64,000 bases of DNA from assembly GCF_014701095.1 (NCBI RefSeq), contig NZ_AP023439.1:4638001-4702000 (forward strand), in the 5' to 3' direction. The position numbers and the translations under genes were made by a program. This stretch comes from Streptomyces tuirus. Its GTDB lineage: Bacteria > Actinomycetota > Actinomycetes > Streptomycetales > Streptomycetaceae. Numbering within the stretch: position 1 is the stretch's first letter; every line of letters starts with the position of its first letter. Of the stretch, positions 45,407 through 54,180 are shown piece after piece. The notes under the pieces were generated by a model, which was not told the origin of the DNA, did no database searches, and saw only the letters and a list, made by a program, of their open reading frames with translations.

Positions 45407-47355
45407 TGGCGAGCATCACCGCGAACCCGCCCCGCGTCGGCCTGCCCGGTCTCCTCAGGCACCGGGTGGTTCACAAGCTGCTGCTGCTCGCCCTGGCCGC
45501 CGCGATCCTCGTGCCGCTGGCCAACGCTCGCTGGGCGAGCGGCACCTGGCCGAGCGCGCTGACGCTCGACTTCTCCGAGCCGCTCGCCAAGGCCAGCGAC
45601 TGGATCATCGACAACCGCGACAGCCACCCGCTGTTCCTGTACTTCTTCGGCCACGTCAGCAATGTCGTCGTCATCGCCGTACGGGCCGTCTACCTCGGCC
45701 TCCTGGCCGTCGGCTGGGCCGGCGTCACGGCCCTGGGCACTCTGGTCGCCTGGCGCGTCGCGGGCATCCGGCTCGCGCTCGGCACCGGCGTCGCGTTCCT
45801 GGCCTGCGGGCTGCTCGGCATGTGGGTGCCGACCATGCAGACGCTCGCCCTGATGGTCGTCGCGGTCCTCGCGTCGGCCGTGGTGGGCGTGCTGCTCGGG
45901 CTCGCCGCCGGGCTGTCCGACCGGATGGACCGCGTGCTGCGGCCGGTCCTGGACACCATGCAGGTGCTGCCCGCCTTCGCCTACCTCCTGCCGGTCGTGC
46001 TGGTCTTCGGCATCGGCGTCCCGGCGGCCGTCCTGGCCACCGTCGTCTACGCCGCCCCGCCCATGGCCCGCCTCACCTCGCTCGGGCTCCGCGGCGCCGA
46101 CAAGGAGGTGCTGGAGGCCGTCGAGTCGCTCGGCTCCACGGCACGCCAGCGCCTGCTGACGGCCCGGATCCCGCTGGCCCGCAAGGAACTCCTCCTCGGG
46201 CTCAACCAGACGATCATGATGGCGCTGTCCATGGCCGTCATCGCCGCCGTCATCGGCGCGGGCGGTCTCGGTGACCGCGTCTACCAGGCCCTGGCCTCCG
46301 TGGATGTCGGTGCCGCCCTCGCCGCCGGTATCCCGATCGTGCTGCTGGCCGTCGTCCTCGACCGCGTCACCGGCGCGGCGGGGGAGAAGCTCGGCGCCGA
46401 ACCCGAGCCGCACAGCGGCCGCGGCTGGCTCTTCGCCCTCGCCGGTGTCGTCGCCGTGGCGGTCGCCGGGCGGCTCGCGGGCCGCCTCGACTGGCCGGAC
46501 GCCTGGGTCGTCGGCATCGCCGAGCCCGTCAACCGCGCCGTCGACTGGATGACCGCGCACCTGTACTCGGGCGTCCCCGTCGTCGGCGGCACCGCCGACT
46601 GGGCCGGCCACTTCACCACCTGGGTCCTCGACCCGATGCGCGACGGCCTCCAGGCGCTGCCCTGGTGGGCGGTCCTGCTGATCGTCGCCGCACTGGCCTG
46701 GGTCATCGGCACCTGGCGCACCGCGCTCACCGCCGTCCTTGCCATGGCCGCGATCGGCGTCCTCGGCGTCTGGAAGCCGTCTCTGGACACCCTCTCCCAG
46801 GTCCTGGCGGCCGTCGCCGTCACCCTGGTCGTCGGCTTCGCCGTGGGGATCGCCGCGGCCCGCAGCGACCGCCTGGAGCGGGCGCTGCGCCCGGTCCTCG
46901 ACGTGTTCCAGACGATGCCGCAGTTCGTGTACCTGATCCCGGTCGTCGCCCTGTTCGGGGTCGGCCGCGCCCCGGCCGTCGCCGCCGCGATCGTCTACGC
47001 GCTGCCGGCCGTCGTCCGCATCACCACCCAGGGCCTGCGCCAGGTCGACCCGGCCGCGCTGGAGGCCTCCGGCTCGCTCGGCGCGACCAGCTGGCAGCAG
47101 CTGAAGCAGGTGCAGCTCCCGCTGGCCCGCCCGGCGCTGCTGCTCGCCGTCAACCAGGGCCTCGTCCTGGTCCTCGCCGTCGTCGTCATCGGCGGCCTGG
47201 TCGGCGGTGGCGCCCTCGGCTACGACGTCGTCTTCGGCCTCGCCCAGGGCGACCTGGCGACCGGTCTGGTGGCCGGCGGCGCGATCGTCTGCCTCGGCCT
47301 GATGCTCGACCGGGTGACCCAGCCCACCGAACGCCGCGCGAAGAAGGGAGCCTGA
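45406..47355 (+). CDS. Glycine betaine/choline ABC permease, tandem duplicated (two ProW domains)
   Basis: A 649-aa permease holding two BPD_transp-1 domains in one chain. The first (about 140-320) contains LDTMQVLPAFAYLLPVVLVF and the EAA loop EVLEAVESLGSTARQRLLTA. The second (about 465-640) contains LDVFQTMPQFVYLIPVVALF and DPAALEASGSLGATSWQQLK. Each is preceded by an extra membrane/periplasmic segment with a similar WASGTWPSALTL / WPDAWVVGI part. Most relatives form homodimers of a single domain, so this fused form makes its own pair. ATG at 45406 overlaps the ATPase stop by 1 nt, with AAGGAGG upstream. Confidence 0.93.
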
Positions 47356-47356
47356 C

Positions 47357-48313
47357 ATGCGCGTCCGTACCACTGCCGCGGTCGCCGCGGTGAGCTCCCT
47401 GGCGCTGCTCACCGGCTGCGGCGCCGCCGACATGACCAAGCAGGCCTCGCCGTTCGCCAACGCCCAGGGCGCCAAGACGGTGACCCTGTCCGTGCAGTCC
47501 TGGGTGGGCGCCCAGTCCAACGTGGCCGTCGCCCAGTACCTCCTGGAGCACGAACTGGGCTACCGCGTCGACACCGTCCAGGTCGACGAGGTACCCGCCT
47601 GGGACGCCCTCAGCCAGGGCCGCGTCGACGCGCTCCTGGAGGACTGGGGCCACCCCGAGCAGGAACAGCGCTACGTCAAGGACAAGAAGACGATCGCGCC
47701 CGGCGGCGAACTCGGCGTCACCGGCCACATCGGCTGGTTCGTCCCGACGTACTTCGCCAAGAAGCACCCGGACATCACGAACTGGAAGAACCTCGACAAG
47801 TACGCCGACCGGTTCCGCACCCCGGAGAGCGGCAGCAAGGGCCAGCTGATGGACGGTTCGCCGTCCTACGTCACCAACGACAAGGCGCTGGTGAAGAACC
47901 TGAAGCTGGACTACCAGGTGGTGTTCGCCGGGTCCGAGGCGGCGCAGATCACGCAGATGAGGCAGTTCGCCAAGGAGAAGAAGCCCTTCCTCACCTACTG
48001 GTACTCCCCGCAATGGCTCTTCAAGAAGGTCCCGATGACCGAGGTGAAGCTGCCGCCGTACAAGGAGGGCTGCGACGCCGACCCGGAGAAGGTCGCCTGC
48101 GCCTATCCGCACACCCCGCTGCAGAAGTACCTCAACGCGGACTTCGCGAAGAAGGGCGGCAAGGCGGCGGCCTTCCTGAAGAAGTTCAAGTGGACGACCG
48201 AGGACCAGAACGAGGTCTCCCTGATGATCGCCGACAAGAAGATGACGCCGGAGGACGCGGCGAAGAAGTGGGTGGACAGCCACGAGTCCACGTGGAAGAA
48301 GTGGCTGTCCTGA
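47357..48313 (+). CDS. Glycine betaine/choline ABC substrate-binding lipoprotein (OpuAC-like)
   Basis: A 318-aa lipoprotein with signal peptide and lipobox LALLTGCGAAD (Cys ~21). OpuAC-type fold residues include SVQSWVGAQSNVAVAQYLLE and the aromatic-rich loop FLTYWYSPQWLFKKV that should form the quaternary-amine cage. It starts 1 nt after the permease stop, so the three transporter genes plus choline oxidase form one coupled operon. Confidence 0.94.
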   Translation: MRVRTTAAVAAVSSLALLTGCGAADMTKQASPFANAQGAKTVTLSVQSWVGAQSNVAVAQYLLEHELGYRVDTVQVDEVPAWDALSQGRVDALLEDWGHPEQEQRYVKDKKTIAPGGELGVTGHIGWFVPTYFAKKHPDITNWKNLDKYADRFRTPESGSKGQLMDGSPSYVTNDKALVKNLKLDYQVVFAGSEAAQITQMRQFAKEKKPFLTYWYSPQWLFKKVPMTEVKLPPYKEGCDADPEKVACAYPHTPLQKYLNADFAKKGGKAAAFLKKFKWTTEDQNEVSLMIADKKMTPEDAAKKWVDSHESTWKKWLS

Positions 48314-48319
48314 CGTCCG

Positions 48320-49036
48320 CTACGCCAGCCGGTCGGCGATCTCCCGCAGGGCCCGGGCGGCCCGTCGCTGGAGACCCGGCCCGAAGGTGATCCGGGTGGC
48401 CCCGAGCGCGCCGAGTTCGGCGGGCGAGGGGCCACCGTCGGCCGGGGCCCCCACGTTGACCGGCCCCTGGATCCCGGCCCGCAGCAGCGGCAGGATCCGC
48501 GGCGGGGCCCCGATCGGGTAGACGCAGTCGGCCCCGGCGGCGACGTACAGCGCGGCCCGCTCGATCGCCGGGCCGGGGTCGTCGGTCCCGCAGGCGAAGG
48601 TGTCGATGCGGGCGTTGACGAACAGCCGGTCACCGGCCGCCTCGCGTACCTCGGCCAGCCAGGCGGCGTGCGCGCGGGGGTCCTTCAGCACCCCGTCCGC
48701 GGAGTCCTCCAGGTTGCAGCCGACCGCACCCACCTCCAGCAGCCGCTCCACGAGGTCCTTGGGCGCGAGCCCGTAGCCGCCCTCCACGTCCGCCGACACG
48801 GGCACATCGACCGCCCGGACGATCCGGGCGACCGCCGCGAACATCTCGTCGGCCGGGACCTGACCGTCCTCGTAGCCGAGCGAGGCGGCGACCCCGGCGC
48901 TGGGCGTGGCGAGCGCCGGGAACCCGGCCTCGGCGAACACCCGCGCACTGGCCGCGTCCCACGGCCCGGGCAGCACGAGCGGATCACCGGGCACCCGGCC
49001 CCGGTGCAGCGCCCGGAACACATCGGCCTTGGTCAT
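48320..49036 (-). CDS. Isocitrate lyase/PEP-mutase superfamily protein
   Basis: A 238-aa TIM-barrel protein. Conserved blocks are WDAASARVFAEAGFPALATP, the metal/substrate residues in VSADVEGGYGL, NLEDSADGVL, and VNARIDTFACG. The superfamily includes PEP mutase, oxaloacetate hydrolase and methylisocitrate lyase, so the reaction is not certain. ATG overlaps the stop of the AhpD-like gene (ATGA), the last cistron of a three-gene minus-strand operon. Confidence 0.88.
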   Translation of the reverse strand: MTKADVFRALHRGRVPGDPLVLPGPWDAASARVFAEAGFPALATPSAGVAASLGYEDGQVPADEMFAAVARIVRAVDVPVSADVEGGYGLAPKDLVERLLEVGAVGCNLEDSADGVLKDPRAHAAWLAEVREAAGDRLFVNARIDTFACGTDDPGPAIERAALYVAAGADCVYPIGAPPRILPLLRAGIQGPVNVGAPADGGPSPAELGALGATRITFGPGLQRRAARALREIADRLA

Positions 49037-49479
49037 GGCGTGTAACCCCCTGGCGGAATCCGGTGACTCACCATCACCCGGTTCCAGTTGTTGATGGCGA
49101 CGGCCAGCCCGATCAGATGGGCCAGCCGCGTCTCGTCGAAGTGCCGGGCGGCGCGCTCGTACACCGCGTCCGGCACGAACCCGGCCGTGAGGACCGTGAC
49201 CGCCTCCGTCAGCGCCAGCGCGGCCCGCTCCCGCTCGTCGAAGACGCCCTCCGCCTCCTCCCACGCGGCCAGCAGATCGAGCTGCCGCTCACTCACCCCG
49301 TACGCGCGGGCGAGCGCGAGATGCATGTCCAGGCAGAACGCGCAGTGGTTGAGCTGCGAGGCGCGGACGACGACGAGTTCGGCGAGGGCCGGGTCGCCGA
49401 GCCCCTTCTTCGCGGCGGCGCTGACGGCCGACATGGCCCGCGCGACCGCCGGGTCCAGCAGCCGGGTCCGGGCCGTCAC
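49033..49479 (-). CDS. Carboxymuconolactone decarboxylase/AhpD-like protein (first paralogue)
   Basis: A 148-aa all-helical protein with the CxxC redox motif and nearby His in QLNHCAFCLDMH, as in AhpD-type alkylhydroperoxidases. GTG at 49479 overlaps the stop of the upstream paralogue (GTGA). It lacks the ~10-residue insertion seen in that paralogue: the loop reads VLTAGFVPD. Likely role: peroxide or electrophile detoxification (family inference). Confidence 0.92.
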   Translation of the reverse strand: MTARTRLLDPAVARAMSAVSAAAKKGLGDPALAELVVVRASQLNHCAFCLDMHLALARAYGVSERQLDLLAAWEEAEGVFDERERAALALTEAVTVLTAGFVPDAVYERAARHFDETRLAHLIGLAVAINNWNRVMVSHRIPPGGYTP

Positions 49480-50015
49480 TTGTACTGGCCGGGCGCGTAG
49501 TGCCCCGGCGCCATCCGGCAGGTCACCCCGAACCGGTTCCAGGCGTTGATCACCGTGATCGCGGCGATGACCTGCGCCAGTTCGGCCTCCTCGAAGTGCT
49601 TCGCGGCGTTGTCGTAGACCTCGTCCGGCACGAACCCTCCACCAGAGCCGAAAGCCTGGGAGGTGCCCCCAGTCAGGACCGTCACCGCCTCCGTCAGCTC
49701 CAGCGCGGCGATCTCCTTCGCGGTGTAGAAGTGCCGTGACTCGTCCCAGGCGCCGAGCTGCACGATCCGCTCGACGCTCTCACCCGCCGCGAGAGCGTCC
49801 TTGGTGTGCATGTCGAGGCAGAACGCGCAGTGGTTGATCTGGGAGGCGCGGATCTTCACCAGCTCGTACAGCGTGGGGTCGAGGCCCTTACGGGCGGCGG
49901 TCTCCAGCCGGACCATCGCCTTGTAGACCTCGGGCGCGTGCTCGGCCCACTCCAGGCGGGCGGGCCGCTCGGGGGCGTACTCCACGGTGGTCGCGGTCTC
50001 GGTGTGCGTCGTCAT
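49476..50015 (-). CDS. Carboxymuconolactone decarboxylase/AhpD-like protein (second paralogue, with insertion)
   Basis: A 179-aa paralogue of the neighbouring gene. The same CxxC/His motif is in QINHCAFCLDMH. An extra N-terminal extension (about 25 residues) precedes the fold. The loop reads VLTGGTSQAFGSGGGFVPD against VLTAGFVPD next door, due to a palindromic repeat at 49636-49672. It is the first gene of the operon and lies 47 bp from a divergent MocR regulator. Confidence 0.92.
   Translation of the reverse strand: MTTHTETATTVEYAPERPARLEWAEHAPEVYKAMVRLETAARKGLDPTLYELVKIRASQINHCAFCLDMHTKDALAAGESVERIVQLGAWDESRHFYTAKEIAALELTEAVTVLTGGTSQAFGSGGGFVPDEVYDNAAKHFEEAELAQVIAAITVINAWNRFGVTCRMAPGHYAPGQYK
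49636..49672 (-). repeat. Short palindromic element inserted in an AhpD-like gene
   Basis: On the minus strand TGGGGGCACCTCCCAGGCTT + TCGGCTCTGGTGGAGG. It adds about 30 nt, in frame, at a loop where the adjacent paralogue has none. The CTCCCAG/GGGAG-type arms and the GGCT...CGGCTCT core resemble the element in pcrA (7020-7058) and repeats I know to be dispersed in Streptomyces. Confidence 0.7.
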
Positions 50016-50062
50016 GCCCTCGACCCTAGGAAGGAAGCAGCCCAGGGGTATGGTCCATTTCC

Positions 50063-51451
50063 ATGGCGGAACCGTGGGCCACTTTGGGCATCGACCTGCT
50101 GGTGGAGCCGACCGGGCCGGGACTGCGCCGGGGCCTGACCGACGCCCTGCGCGAAACCGTGCGCTCCGGCCGGCTGGCCCCCGGCACCCGGCTGCCCTCC
50201 TCCCGCGCGCTCGCCGCCGACCTGGGCATCGCCCGCAACACCGTCGCCGACGCCTACGCCGACCTCGTCGCCGAGGGCTGGCTCACGGCCCGGCAGGGCT
50301 CGGGCACCCGGGTCACAGAGCGGCGGGTCGTCCCGCCGTCCGGCACGGCACCCCACCCCCGCGCCCTCACCCGCCCGGCCTACGATCTGCGCCCGGGCAG
50401 CCCCGACCTCGCGTCCTTCCCGCGCGCGGAGTGGCTCAAGGCGGCCCGTCGCGCCCTCACGGCCGCCCCGGATCAGGCCCTGGACTACGGCGACCCCCGT
50501 GGCCGCCCCGAGCTGCGGGCCGCGCTCGCCGGGTACCTCTCCCGGGCCCGGGGCGTACGCGCCGACCCCGAACGGATCGTGGTGTGCGCCGGGTTCGCGC
50601 ACGGCCTGAAGCTGCTCGGCACGGTCCTGCGGGCGCGCGGCGCACAGACGGTCGCCGTCGAGTCGTACGGTCTCGACGCGCACGGGAGGATCCTGGCCGG
50701 GTCCGGACTGCGCACCACCGTGCTGCCCTTCGACCGACTCGGCACCGACCCGGGCGGGTTGGCGGCCGCCGAGGCCGTTCTCCTCACCCCCGCCCACCAG
50801 TTCCCCATGGGCGTGCCCCTGCACCGGGACCGCCGTACGGCCGTCGTGGACTGGGCCCGGCGCACCGGCGGACTGGTGCTGGAGGACGACTACGACGGTG
50901 AGTTCCGCTACGACCGGCAGCCCGTCGGCGCGCTCCAGGGCCTGGACCCCGACCGGGTGGTCTACCTGGGCACCGCCAGCAAGTCCCTCGCGCCCGGACT
51001 GCGGCTGGCCTGGATGGTGCTGCCGCCGGGCCTCGCCGAGGAGACCGCGGCCGCCAAGGGCGGCGTCGACACGTGCGGGGTGCTGGACCAGCTGACCCTG
51101 GCCGAGTTCCTCACCTCCGGCGCCTACGACCGGCACGTCCGGGCCACCCGGCTGCGCTACCGGCGCCGCCGGGACGCCCTGGTCGCCGCCGTGGCGGCCC
51201 GCGCCCCGCAAGCCCGTGTCACCGGCATCGCGGCCGGCCTGCACGTCCTGCTGCGCCTGCCGCCCGGCACCGAGCAGTCGGTCGTCCAGGCGGCGCACTG
51301 GCGGGGCCTCGCACTCCACGGACTCGCCCGCTACACCCACCCCGCCGCGCCGGCCGAGCCCGTCGACGCCCTGGTCGTCGGCTACGGCACACCCCCGGAC
51401 CACGCCTGGTCCGGAGCGCTGGACGCGCTGTGCGCGGTCCTGCCCGGATAA
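50063..51451 (+). CDS. MocR/PdxR-type regulator: GntR HTH plus aminotransferase-like domain
   Basis: A 462-aa regulator. The N-terminal GntR winged helix (about 15-85) contains LPSSRALAADLGIARNTVAD. The C-terminal fold-type I PLP domain has DYGDPRGRPELRAALAGYL, the PLP-contact Asp in LVLEDDYDGEFRYD and the Schiff-base Lys in LGTASKSLAPGLRLAW. Such proteins sense PLP or an amino compound. Its divergent place, 47 bp from the AhpD-like operon, suggests it controls that operon. The intergenic GGTATGGTCCATTTCCATGG looks like a MocR operator region overlapping its own start. Confidence 0.93.
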   Translation: MAEPWATLGIDLLVEPTGPGLRRGLTDALRETVRSGRLAPGTRLPSSRALAADLGIARNTVADAYADLVAEGWLTARQGSGTRVTERRVVPPSGTAPHPRALTRPAYDLRPGSPDLASFPRAEWLKAARRALTAAPDQALDYGDPRGRPELRAALAGYLSRARGVRADPERIVVCAGFAHGLKLLGTVLRARGAQTVAVESYGLDAHGRILAGSGLRTTVLPFDRLGTDPGGLAAAEAVLLTPAHQFPMGVPLHRDRRTAVVDWARRTGGLVLEDDYDGEFRYDRQPVGALQGLDPDRVVYLGTASKSLAPGLRLAWMVLPPGLAEETAAAKGGVDTCGVLDQLTLAEFLTSGAYDRHVRATRLRYRRRRDALVAAVAARAPQARVTGIAAGLHVLLRLPPGTEQSVVQAAHWRGLALHGLARYTHPAAPAEPVDALVVGYGTPPDHAWSGALDALCAVLPG

Positions 51452-51460
51452 TCGCGCGGT

Positions 51461-51506
51461 TACCGGAAATGCGCCGGGTCGAATACCGGAGATGCGCCGG
51501 GTGGAA
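51461..51506 (+). repeat. Two 23-bp direct repeats after the MocR gene
   Basis: TACCGGAAATGCGCCGGGTCGAA (shown here in two parts: TACCGGAAATGCGCCGG and GTCGAA) and its near copy with GAGATG and GTGGAA lie back-to-back. The second runs into CCGGGTGGAATCCGACCCGG, a short hairpin that may terminate the MocR transcript. Confidence 0.7.
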
Positions 51507-51563
51507 TCCGACCCGGCGTTGCCTTGACCCCGCTCTCCCCCGCCTTTCCCGCCATGCTGCCGC

Positions 51564-52421
51564 TCACCGCGGCGCGACGGCGTCCTCCTCCGCCGCCACC
51601 GGCGCCTCCCCGAACCGCGACAGCGCCAGCGCCCCCGCCACCGCCACCGCGAACCCGACGATCGCCAGCCACCCCAGCCCCGGCCGCGTGCGGTCCCCGA
51701 GCCAGACCACCCCGATCAGCGCGGGCGCGACCGTCTCCCCGAGCACCAGCCCGGCCGTGGCCGTGGTCACCGACCCGCGCTGCAGGGCCGACGTCAGCAG
51801 CAGGAACGCCGCCCCGCCGCCGAGCAGCAGCGCGTACGTCGCCGGATTGGGGAACAGCTCACCGGGCGAGAACCCGTCGATGAGCCGCACCGACACCTCC
51901 ACCACCCCGAACCCCAGCCCCGCCCCGAGTCCCAGCGCCAGCGCCCGCCCCCGCTCCGGCAGCCGCCCGCCGAACGCCCCGAGCAACAGCACCCCGGCCG
52001 CCGCCCCGAGCATCGCCCACGGCAGCCAGCCCGGCCCGGACTCGTCACCCTCCGCCCCCGACGCCAGCCCCAGCAGCGCGAGCCCGGCACACACCACCGC
52101 CACCGCGCCCCACTCGACGCGGCTCAGCCGCACCTCGAGCAGCCGCGCCGCCACCACGGCCGTCACCGCCAGGCTCGCGGCCAGCGCGGCCCCCACGGCG
52201 TAGATCGGCACCGACCGCAGCGCGAGGATCTGCAGCACGAAACCGAGCCCGTCCAGCGCGAGGCCGGCCAGATACCGCCACTGCCGCAGCGCCCGCCACA
52301 GCAGCGCCACGTCCCCGCCCGGCCCGGTCGCCGCCGCCGAGCGCGCGGCGATCGCCTGCAACACCGTCGCCGTACCGAAACAGACCGCTGCACCAAGGGC
52401 GCACACCATTCCAAAGATCAC
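51564..52421 (-). CDS. DMT/EamA-type permease
   Basis: A 285-aa protein with nine to ten hydrophobic helices and the drug/metabolite-transporter layout (FGTATVLQAIAARSA, LVLQILALRSVPIYAVGAAL, VAARLLEVRLSRVEWGAV and the second-half TTATAGLVLGETVAPALIGV). The start is a GTG at 52421 with no ribosome-binding site. TACTGT ends 6 nt before it (52428-52433), fitting a leaderless message. Substrate unknown. An alternative start is the ATG 12 nt inside. Confidence 0.85.
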   Translation of the reverse strand: MIFGMVCALGAAVCFGTATVLQAIAARSAAATGPGGDVALLWRALRQWRYLAGLALDGLGFVLQILALRSVPIYAVGAALAASLAVTAVVAARLLEVRLSRVEWGAVAVVCAGLALLGLASGAEGDESGPGWLPWAMLGAAAGVLLLGAFGGRLPERGRALALGLGAGLGFGVVEVSVRLIDGFSPGELFPNPATYALLLGGGAAFLLLTSALQRGSVTTATAGLVLGETVAPALIGVVWLGDRTRPGLGWLAIVGFAVAVAGALALSRFGEAPVAAEEDAVAPR

Positions 52422-52535
52422 AAATCGACAGTAGGGGAGCGGCCGTGGACGGGGGGCCATGCACGCCCGTCCACACCGATCTCTAGGCTGACCGTCTGGC
52501 AGTGCACGACGGGGCGACATGGGGGAGACACGCAC

Positions 52536-52883
52536 ATGGCCGAAACACGGCGAAAACTGCGCTCGAGCACGGTGGTGCTGGGCGGCATGGGCGTCCTCGC
52601 GGCGGCCCTGTCCGCCTGCGGCTCCGACCCGGACCGCCGCTGCGTGGACCGGGACAGCTACGACTACATCAACGGCTACAAGATCGTCGCCGACAAGAAC
52701 TGCTCGTCCGGCACGTCCTCCGCCGGCAAGGGCCGCAAGAAGACCGGTAAGACCAGGGTCGCGGACGCCGACTGGTACTACGATGCCGACGTCAGCGGCG
52801 GCTACGCCGAGGACGGCACCTTCAGCCGCAGCGAGGCCGTCGACCGGGGCGGCTTCGGCTGCTCCGGCTCCGGCGGCGGCTGA
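52536..52883 (+). CDS. Small lipoprotein paired with an ATP-grasp ligase
   Basis: A 115-aa protein with signal peptide and lipobox LAAALSACGSD (Cys ~28). Other Cys residues are in DRRCVDRDS and KNCSSG. The C-terminus is Gly/Ser-rich with one Cys (GGFGCSGSGGG). ATG at 52536 follows GGGGGAGA. It lies 14 bp before the glutathionylspermidine-synthase-like gene, recalling the enterobacterial ygiB-ygiC pair. A reasonable idea is that the tail is the target of the ligase (inference). Confidence 0.82.
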   Translation: MAETRRKLRSSTVVLGGMGVLAAALSACGSDPDRRCVDRDSYDYINGYKIVADKNCSSGTSSAGKGRKKTGKTRVADADWYYDADVSGGYAEDGTFSRSEAVDRGGFGCSGSGGG

Positions 52884-52897
52884 GAGCGGACCCAGCC

Positions 52898-54079
52898 ATG
52901 GAACGCCGGACCGCCGAGCCCCGCCCCGGATGGCAGCAGACCGTCGAGGAACAGGGCCTGATCTACCCCCTGACCCGCTACCCCGACGACTCCCTGCGCC
53001 CCTACTGGGACGAGAGCGCGCACTACGTCTTCTCCCTGGAGGAGATCGAGGCCCTCGAAGAGGTGGTCGAGGACCTCCACCGCATGTGCCTGGCGGCGGC
53101 CGGCCACATCGTCGCCGAGGACCGCTTCGCCGACCTGGGCATCACCGACCCCCGCGTCGCCCACGCGGTCGCCGAGGCCTGGCACCGCCGCGCCGAACTG
53201 CCCTCCGTCTACGGCCGCTTCGACCTCCGCTACGACGGCACCGGCCCGGCCAAGCTCCTGGAGTACAACGCCGACACCCCCACCTCCCTGGTCGAGGCCG
53301 CGTCCCCCCAGTGGTTCTGGATGGAGGACCGCTTCCCCGGCGCCGACCAGTGGAACTCTCTCCACGAACGCCTCATCGACGCCTGGAAGAAGCAGGCAGC
53401 CCTCCTTCCGCCGGGCAGCCCCCTCTACTTCGCGTACTCCTCGGCGGACGAACTCGGCGAGGACATGATGACGGTGGCCTACCTCAAGGAGACCGCCGAA
53501 CAGGCCGGCCTGGCCACCGACTGGATCGCCATGGAGGAGATCGGCTGGGACCGCCTCTCCGGCCGCTTCGTCGACAACCGCCTCCGCTTCATCCGCAGCA
53601 TCTTCAAGCTCTACCCCTGGGAATGGCTCACCACCGACCGCTTCGCCGACCACGTCCTGGCCACCCTCGACAACGGCGGCGGCACGGGCTCCACCCTGTG
53701 GATAGAACCGGCCTGGAAGATGCTCCTCAGCAACAAGGCGCTGCTCGCCATCCTCTGGGAGCTGTATCCGGACCACCCGAACCTCCTCCCCGCGTATCTG
53801 GACGGCCCTCGCGACCTGTCCACCACGGGCTGGGTGGCCAAGCCCCTCCTCGGCCGCGAGGGCGCGGGCGTCACGATCCACGAGCCGGGATCCGCCCCCG
53901 TCCTCCGCGACGAGCCGTGCTGCTACCAGCAGCTCGCCCCCCTCCCTGACTTCGACGGCAACCGGGTGGTCCTGGGCGCCTGGGTGGTGGAGAACGAGTC
54001 GGCGGGCCTGGGCATCCGCGAGTCGTCGGGCCTGATAACGGACGAGTACGCGAGATTCCTGCCCCACGTGATCCTTTGA
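52898..54079 (+). CDS. Glutathionylspermidine synthase-like ATP-grasp ligase (YgiC/YjfC family)
   Basis: A 393-aa ATP-grasp amide ligase. Recognisable parts are RFDLRYDGTGPAKLLEYNAD, PTSLVEAASPQWFW, the GSTLWIEPAWKMLLSNKALL stretch, the Lys in VAKPLLGREGAG and the ending YARFLPHVI. Relatives were proposed (Iyer, Aravind and colleagues) to ligate peptides or amines. Actinomycetes do not make glutathionylspermidine, so another substrate is expected. It is co-transcribed with the lipoprotein gene. Confidence 0.9.
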   Translation: MERRTAEPRPGWQQTVEEQGLIYPLTRYPDDSLRPYWDESAHYVFSLEEIEALEEVVEDLHRMCLAAAGHIVAEDRFADLGITDPRVAHAVAEAWHRRAELPSVYGRFDLRYDGTGPAKLLEYNADTPTSLVEAASPQWFWMEDRFPGADQWNSLHERLIDAWKKQAALLPPGSPLYFAYSSADELGEDMMTVAYLKETAEQAGLATDWIAMEEIGWDRLSGRFVDNRLRFIRSIFKLYPWEWLTTDRFADHVLATLDNGGGTGSTLWIEPAWKMLLSNKALLAILWELYPDHPNLLPAYLDGPRDLSTTGWVAKPLLGREGAGVTIHEPGSAPVLRDEPCCYQQLAPLPDFDGNRVVLGAWVVENESAGLGIRESSGLITDEYARFLPHVIL

Positions 54080-54100
54080 GCGGGGTGGAGGGCTGACGCC

Positions 54101-54152
54101 TTCAGGGGCGCGGGGAACTGCGCGATCAACCACAACGCACCCGCACCCGGCA
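54101..54152 (+). repeat. Dispersed Streptomyces intergenic repeat (AGGGGCGCGGGGAACTGCGCGA type)
   Basis: CTTCAGGGGCGCGGGGAACT, GCGCGATCAACCACAACGCA and CCCGCACCC match a sequence I have seen many times between genes in Streptomyces (usually ...TGCGCGACCAGCCACGACGG). It lies just after the ATP-grasp stop. GCGCGGGGAACTGCGCG can form a short hairpin, which could terminate or protect the transcript. Confidence 0.65.
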
Positions 54153-54180
54153 ACGAAGAGCAACCCGGTAGGCTGACCGA

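Noticed and set aside
51461..51506. Direct repeats as attachment sites of a mobile element
   Set aside because: The two copies are adjacent, no integrase or transposase is nearby, and no tRNA gene is present.
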